Source: JAYSFC01 sp041913505 (GTDB lineage: Bacteria; Pseudomonadota; Gammaproteobacteria; Burkholderiales; Burkholderiaceae_C). From it: DNA of 60,640 nucleotides. Below the pieces are notes generated by a model. It saw only the letters and a list, made by a program, of their open reading frames with translations. It did not search any database and was not told the DNA's origin. Positions 56,534 to 60,640 of the stretch are shown one piece after another; positions within the stretch are counted from its first letter, which is position 1, and each line of letters starts with the position of its first letter. The DNA lies in assembly GCA_041913505.1 (NCBI GenBank), contig JAYSFC010000004.1, positions 1-60,640 of the forward strand. Reading direction: 5' to 3'. A program made the translations under genes and the position numbers.

Positions 56534-58147
56534 TCATGCGTCGCCCCTTCCGGTGATGGCGCGCGCCGCCGCGCGCGCGGTGAGGATGCAGCCCGGCAAA
56601 AAGGTGCCTTCCAGCGAGCGCTTGCCGTTCGCCCCCCCGCCGCCAAAGCCGGCCGCCTCGCCCACGCAGTACAGGCCGTCGATGGGCTGGCCCGTGCCGT
56701 CGAGCACGCGGCTTTGCAAATCCGTTTGCAGCCCGCCCAGGCTCTTGCGTGTAATGAGCTGCATCTGGATGGCGATGAACGGGCCCGCGCCGGGCTTTTG
56801 CAGCGGTGCGGGCGCGCAGGTGCGCAGCCGGTCGGGGCCCCATTGGCGGGCGTGCAGGATGCGGCGGATCTGGTCGTCGTTGTGCAGCTTGGCGCCAAGC
56901 GCGAAGTTGGCGTCGAAGGCGTCGGCCGTGGCCTGCAGCACCTCGGGGCGCACGTCGAGCGAGGCGGTGAGTGCGTTCATCTTCGCCGCCAGTTCGGCGA
57001 GGGTGTCTGCCACGAGGAAATGCGGGCTTTGCCGCTGCATCTGCCGCACCAGGCGGTGGTTGCCCAGCAGGGTCTCCTTAAGGAACTGCGGGAACTGCAT
57101 GTCGCGGATGCGCTGGTTGTGCTCCGCGCCCGAGATGGCGAACTCCTTGGCGGCGATGCGCCAGTTGAGCAAATGCCAGGTCCAGGGTTTGTCCTGCGCG
57201 GCCACGCGCTGGCACAGCCAGTGGGTGTCAAAGCCCGTCACCAGCGGCGCGGGGCCAATGCGCTCGCCCCGGTGGTTGAGCCACAGGGCCGACTTGCACG
57301 GAATGGCCGACAGGCCATGCCCCTCGAAATGCGGGAAGGGGTGGGGAAAGCCGGCCGCGTAGTTCCACATCTCGCCCGCGTGCGTGATCTGCGCGCCCAG
57401 GCGGGCGGCGTGGCGGTGCAGCTTGCCGTCAGCGAACGGGTGCGCCCCGTTGAGCATGGTGGCGGGGCAGGGCCGGTCGGAGGGCCAGTTGGCGCGCGCT
57501 TCTTCATGGCGGCCGTTGATGCCCCCCATGGCCAGCACCACCACGGGCGCTTGCAGGCGCACCTCTTCACCCGTGGCTTCGTGGGTGACGATGGCGCCTG
57601 CGATCCGGCCGCCCTGGTGGTCCAGCGCCGTGACGCGGTGGCCGTGCAGCAGCGTGAGCCTGCCACCTTCGCCCGCACGCCGCAGCGCCGCGATCAGGCG
57701 CCGCGTGAGCTCGCGCGAAGTGCCCCAGACCACGTGGTAGCGCGGCAGGCTGTTGCCGTCGCCATGCAGGCCGCGCTCCACCCAGTTCACCGCGGGCATG
57801 AACTTCACGCCCTCCTGCAGCAGCCAGTCGTGCACCTGGGCGCGCGAATGCTCCACGTAATGGCGTGCCCAGGCGCGGGGCCAATGGTCGTCCGGGCCCA
57901 GCTCGCCAAAACGCAGCCAGTCGGCCAGCGCGCGCTCGGGCGTGTCGGGGATCTTCATCTTCGCCTGCAGCGGCGTGCCCACCAAGGCCATGCCGCCGAA
58001 GGCCCACAGGGCCAGGCCGCCCAGGCGTTCGGGCGTGTCGCGGTCCACCAGCGTGACGCGCTGGCCCGCGCGCAGCAGCTCCAGCGCGGTCACGATGCCG
58101 GCCAGGCCGCCGCCGATGACGACGGTGTCGGAATGTTGGGTTGCCAT
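56534..58147 (-). CDS. FAD-binding dehydrogenase (fumarate reductase / 3-ketosteroid dehydrogenase-like)
   Basis: A 537-aa flavoprotein. The N-terminal FAD fold TVVIGGGLAGIVTALELLRAGQRVTLVDRD is followed by a catalytic-domain insertion and a C-terminal closing segment IDGLYCVGEAAGFGGGGANGKRSLEGTFLPGCILTARAAARAI, typical of the FAD_binding_2 family. Substrate is unknown. The start ATG 58147 has AAGGAGA upstream. The gene is divergent from an AraC-type regulator (58243) with a 17-bp palindrome in between (58205-58221), suggesting regulated catabolic use together with the TPP enzyme. Confidence 0.88.
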   Translation of the reverse strand: MATQHSDTVVIGGGLAGIVTALELLRAGQRVTLVDRDTPERLGGLALWAFGGMALVGTPLQAKMKIPDTPERALADWLRFGELGPDDHWPRAWARHYVEHSRAQVHDWLLQEGVKFMPAVNWVERGLHGDGNSLPRYHVVWGTSRELTRRLIAALRRAGEGGRLTLLHGHRVTALDHQGGRIAGAIVTHEATGEEVRLQAPVVVLAMGGINGRHEEARANWPSDRPCPATMLNGAHPFADGKLHRHAARLGAQITHAGEMWNYAAGFPHPFPHFEGHGLSAIPCKSALWLNHRGERIGPAPLVTGFDTHWLCQRVAAQDKPWTWHLLNWRIAAKEFAISGAEHNQRIRDMQFPQFLKETLLGNHRLVRQMQRQSPHFLVADTLAELAAKMNALTASLDVRPEVLQATADAFDANFALGAKLHNDDQIRRILHARQWGPDRLRTCAPAPLQKPGAGPFIAIQMQLITRKSLGGLQTDLQSRVLDGTGQPIDGLYCVGEAAGFGGGGANGKRSLEGTFLPGCILTARAAARAITGRGDA

Positions 58148-58204
58148 GCGGCTGTCTCCTTGCGCGCTCTGTGCGTGGGGCGCGCTGGCACCCAAGATAG
58201 CGGC

Positions 58205-58221
58205 ATGCCATGATGTGGCAT
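58205..58221. promoter_or_regulatory. Candidate operator palindrome in the divergent promoter region
   Basis: ATGCCA-TGATG-TGGCAT is a perfect 6-bp inverted repeat with a 5-base centre, lying in the 95-bp gap between the FAD dehydrogenase and AraC starts. It is a plausible regulator site, but no binding data exist and AraC sites are more often direct repeats. Confidence 0.4.
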
Positions 58222-58242
58222 TGACTTTAGAGGCCACTGAAC

Positions 58243-59280
58243 GTGACCCTGCAGGCCAGCGTTTCGATGAGTTGGGTGAACACCGTGCTGGCCGCCGCCG
58301 AGCGCGCGGGCGTGGCGCGCGAGCGCCTGCTCACGCAGGCGGGCATTCCTGTGGCCGAGCTGGCGCGCGAGCGCTGGCCCATCGACCACATCACGCGGCT
58401 GTGGCGCGCGGCGGCGCATTGCACGCAGGACGCGGGCTTCGGTCTCAAGGCGGGCGCACAGGTGGGGCCGGGCAGCTTCAACGTGGTCAGCTACCTGCTG
58501 CAGTCCGCGCCCAGCCTGCGCGGGGCGATCGCCCTGGTGCAGCAGTACCAGCGCCTCATCAGCGATGGCGGGCGCTTCCAGTTCATCGCGGGCGAGCACG
58601 CGAGCTGGGTGGTCTACCACCCGCGCCAGGGCGCGCTGGCCTTCAGTCCGCACCAGATCGAGGCGGTGCTGGCGGCCGTGGTGGCGTTCTCGCGCTGGGT
58701 CACGGGCCGCGCGCTGAAGCCACGGCAGGTGCAGTTCAGCCAGGCCCGCGTCGGGCCGCTGGCGGGCTACCGCGAGGCCTTCGGCTGCGCCGTGGAATTC
58801 GAGCAGGCCTTCAGCGGCGTGCTGCTGGACAACGCACTGCTCGATGCACCGCTGCCCCAGGCCGATGCGCAACTGGCGCAACTGCACCACCAGCACGCGG
58901 CCGCGCGGCTGGCGGCTTTGTCGGCGCCGGCGGACTTGGCGCAGGCGCTGCGCGCCTGGATGACCGGCCAGCTGCAGCAGCCGCTGCCGGGCAGGGCGCT
59001 GGCGCGTGCCCAGGCCGCCGCCGCCCTGGGGCTGAGCGAGCGCACGCTGGCGCGGCGCATGCAGGCCCTGGGCTTGAGTTTCAGCGCTCTGCTGGATGAG
59101 GCGCGGCACCAGGCCGCACTGCAGGCGCTGGCGCAGACGCAGCGCCCGCTGGCCGAGATCGGCCAGGCGCTGGGCTTTGCCGAGCCCAGCGTGTTCCACC
59201 GGGCCTTCCGGCGCTGGACGGGCCGCACGCCGGGCCAGTGGCGGCAGGCGGCGGGCCAGCAGACCCCGCCACCGCTATAG
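58243..59280 (+). CDS. AraC-family transcriptional regulator
   Basis: A 345-aa regulator. Residues 15-205 form an N-terminal sensing domain of the arabinose-binding-like type (VLAAAERAGVARERLLTQAGIP, GSFNVVSYLLQSAPSLRGAIALVQQYQRLISDG). Residues 250-335 are the AraC DNA-binding domain with two helix-turn-helix motifs (AAAALGLSERTLARRMQALGLSF; EIGQALGFAEPSVFHRAFRRWTGRTPGQWR). The start is GTG 58243. It is divergent from the FAD dehydrogenase and probably controls that gene and the TPP-enzyme gene downstream of it. Confidence 0.9.
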   Translation: MTLQASVSMSWVNTVLAAAERAGVARERLLTQAGIPVAELARERWPIDHITRLWRAAAHCTQDAGFGLKAGAQVGPGSFNVVSYLLQSAPSLRGAIALVQQYQRLISDGGRFQFIAGEHASWVVYHPRQGALAFSPHQIEAVLAAVVAFSRWVTGRALKPRQVQFSQARVGPLAGYREAFGCAVEFEQAFSGVLLDNALLDAPLPQADAQLAQLHHQHAAARLAALSAPADLAQALRAWMTGQLQQPLPGRALARAQAAAALGLSERTLARRMQALGLSFSALLDEARHQAALQALAQTQRPLAEIGQALGFAEPSVFHRAFRRWTGRTPGQWRQAAGQQTPPPL

Positions 59281-59315
59281 AGCCAGGCAGCTTCCGGCCC
59301 ATGCCGGCCAGGGCT

Positions 59316-60640
59316 TCAGTGGATGCGCATGCCTGGCTGCGCGCCGGGGAAGGGCTCCAGCACGAAGATGCCGGGGTGGGCCTTCTCGTCGGCGTGGCTG
59401 GCGGCCAGCACCATGCCTTCGCTGATGCCAAACTTCATCTTGCGCGGCGCGAGGTTGGCCACCATCACGGTGAGCTTGCCCTGCAGCTGCTCGGGCCGGT
59501 ACATGCTGGCGATGCCCGAAAAGACATTGCGGGTCTTGCCCTCGCCCACGTCCAGCGTCAGCTGCAGCAGCTTGGTGGAGCCCTCGACGGGCTTGCACTC
59601 CACGATTTTTGCGATGCGCAGGTCGATCTTGGCGAAATCGTCAATGCCGATGGTGGGCGCGATCTCTTCGCCACCGGGCTTGACGGCTTCCGCCACCGGC
59701 GCGGCCGGGGGCTCGAACAGGGCGTCGAGCTGCTCGGGTACCACGCGCTGCATCAGGTGCTGGTACGGGCCGATGGCGTGGCCGGCGCCCAGCAGGGTCT
59801 GCGCGTCGGCAAATGCGAGCGGCGGCACGCTCAGGAAGCCTTCCACCTGCGCGGCCACGGCCGGCAGCATGGGCTTGAGGTAGATCGTGAGCAGGCGGAA
59901 GGCTTCGATGCAGGTGCTGCACACATCCTGCAGGCGCGCGTCCTGGCCTTCCTGCTTGGCAAGTTCCCAGGGCTTGTTGGCGTCCACGTAGGCGTTCACG
60001 TGGTCGCACAGCAGCATGATCTCGCGTGCGGCGCGGGCCGTGTCGCGGTTTTCATAGGCCTGCACGATGGCTTCGGCCTGCCCGCGCAACTGGGCCAGCA
60101 GGGCCTGGCCGTCGGCGCCCACGCTGCTGAGCTGGCCGCCAAAGCGCTTGGCGATGAAGCCCGCGGCGCGGCTGGCGATGTTCACGTACTTGCCGATCAG
60201 GTCGGCATTCACGCGGGCCATGAAGTCCTCGGGGTTGAAGTCGATGTCTTCGTTCTTGCCGTTGAGCTTGGCTCCCAGGTAGTAACGCAGCCACTCGGGG
60301 TTCATGTTCAGCGCCAGGTACTTGAGCGGATCGAGGCCCGTGCCGCGGCTCTTGCTCATCTTTTCGCCGTTGTTCACGGTCATGAAGCCGTGCACGCAGA
60401 TCTTGGTGGGCGTCTTGCGGCCGCTGAACTTCAGCATGGCGGGCCAGAACAGCGTGTGGAAAGTGATGATGTCCTTGCCGATGAAGTGGTACTGCTCCAG
60501 GGCGGGGTCGGCCATGTAGGCGTCGTAGCTTTCGCCGCGGCGGTTGAGCAGGTTCTTGAGCGAGGCCAGGTAGCCCACGGGCGCATCCAGCCACACATAG
60601 AAGTACTTGCCCGGCGCGTCGGGGATCTCGATGCCGAAGT
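59316..60640 (-). CDS. metG: Methionyl-tRNA synthetase, C-terminal part (cut by window end)
   Basis: The frame is open to the window end, so the N-terminal catalytic start lies outside. The visible part contains WLDAPVGYLASLKN, the KMSKS motif (GEKMSKSRGTGLDPLKYL), the anticodon-binding helical domain, and a C-terminal tRNA-binding (EMAP-like) domain (IDDFAKIDLRIAKIVECKPVEGSTKLLQLTLDVGEGKTRNVFSGI). This is the long form with a dimerisation/tRNA-binding tail. It converges with the AraC gene, with 35 bp between stops. Confidence 0.97.
   Translation of the reverse strand, partial: FGIEIPDAPGKYFYVWLDAPVGYLASLKNLLNRRGESYDAYMADPALEQYHFIGKDIITFHTLFWPAMLKFSGRKTPTKICVHGFMTVNNGEKMSKSRGTGLDPLKYLALNMNPEWLRYYLGAKLNGKNEDIDFNPEDFMARVNADLIGKYVNIASRAAGFIAKRFGGQLSSVGADGQALLAQLRGQAEAIVQAYENRDTARAAREIMLLCDHVNAYVDANKPWELAKQEGQDARLQDVCSTCIEAFRLLTIYLKPMLPAVAAQVEGFLSVPPLAFADAQTLLGAGHAIGPYQHLMQRVVPEQLDALFEPPAAPVAEAVKPGGEEIAPTIGIDDFAKIDLRIAKIVECKPVEGSTKLLQLTLDVGEGKTRNVFSGIASMYRPEQLQGKLTVMVANLAPRKMKFGISEGMVLAASHADEKAHPGIFVLEPFPGAQPGMRIH

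Overview
The window is a stretch of chromosome from a high-GC, Gram-negative, aerobic betaproteobacterium, most likely of the family Comamonadaceae (Acidovorax-like). The reasons are the order of the cytochrome c oxidase genes, the rhodanese-grxC-secB-gpsA block, the presence of DUF2970, DUF3460 and cytochrome oxidase small assembly proteins, and short intergenic repeats of a style I recall from that family. Genes are densely packed, often with ATGA or TGATG overlaps. I see no rRNA, tRNA, CRISPR array, insertion sequence or phage gene. Both ends cut through genes (ctaD at the left, metG at the right).

Layout. 1-7256: terminal oxidase region, with ctaD (partial), a small assembly protein, ctaG, a DUF2970 protein, ctaE, an opposite-strand twin-TM protein, SURF1, a Sco-like membrane protein, ctaA, ctaB and a SCO lipoprotein. 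7446-10756: a PAS chemoreceptor overlapping a PAS-GGDEF-EAL protein. 10801-13726: a cysteine-rich Crp/Fnr regulator, a Bug-type binding protein, and rpoH with a perfect CIRCE operator. 14246-17666: a large surface protein (DUF11, InlB-like repeats, IPTL-CTERM tail) split by a frameshift at a G7 tract. 17821-22202: a Fur-box-like site followed by di-heme peroxidase, porin, FMN-binding protein, ApbE and a bis-histidine membrane protein. This is the best candidate in the window for an undescribed redox system, probably linked to iron. 22235-27883: cutA, ftsY, two M16 peptidases, rsmD and coaD. 27902-30116: a zinc peptidase and three small envelope/stress proteins (BON, DUF883-like, DUF1328). 30297-32777: a histidine kinase and two response regulators.

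32888-38687: moeB, ctpA, gpmA, then a 267-bp element bounded by inverted repeats, then rhodanese, grxC, secB and gpsA. 38791-39501: a DUF1554-like lipoprotein. 39533-45234: cofactor genes panB-panC, nadC-nadA and a pabB-pabC fusion. 45253-52941: reading leftward on the minus strand, nadB-panD-bioA-bioD-bioF-queE-queD-isomerase, then a separate amino-acid binding protein. NAD, pantothenate, biotin, folate and queuosine precursor genes are thus concentrated in about 13 kb. 53075-60640: scpA, a DUF3460 protein, a BamE-like lipoprotein, a catabolic-looking TPP enzyme plus FAD dehydrogenase with a divergent AraC regulator, and metG.

All domain calls come from reading motifs and overall sequence character; no database search was run. 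Start codons were chosen from visible ribosome binding sites, overlaps and family starts.
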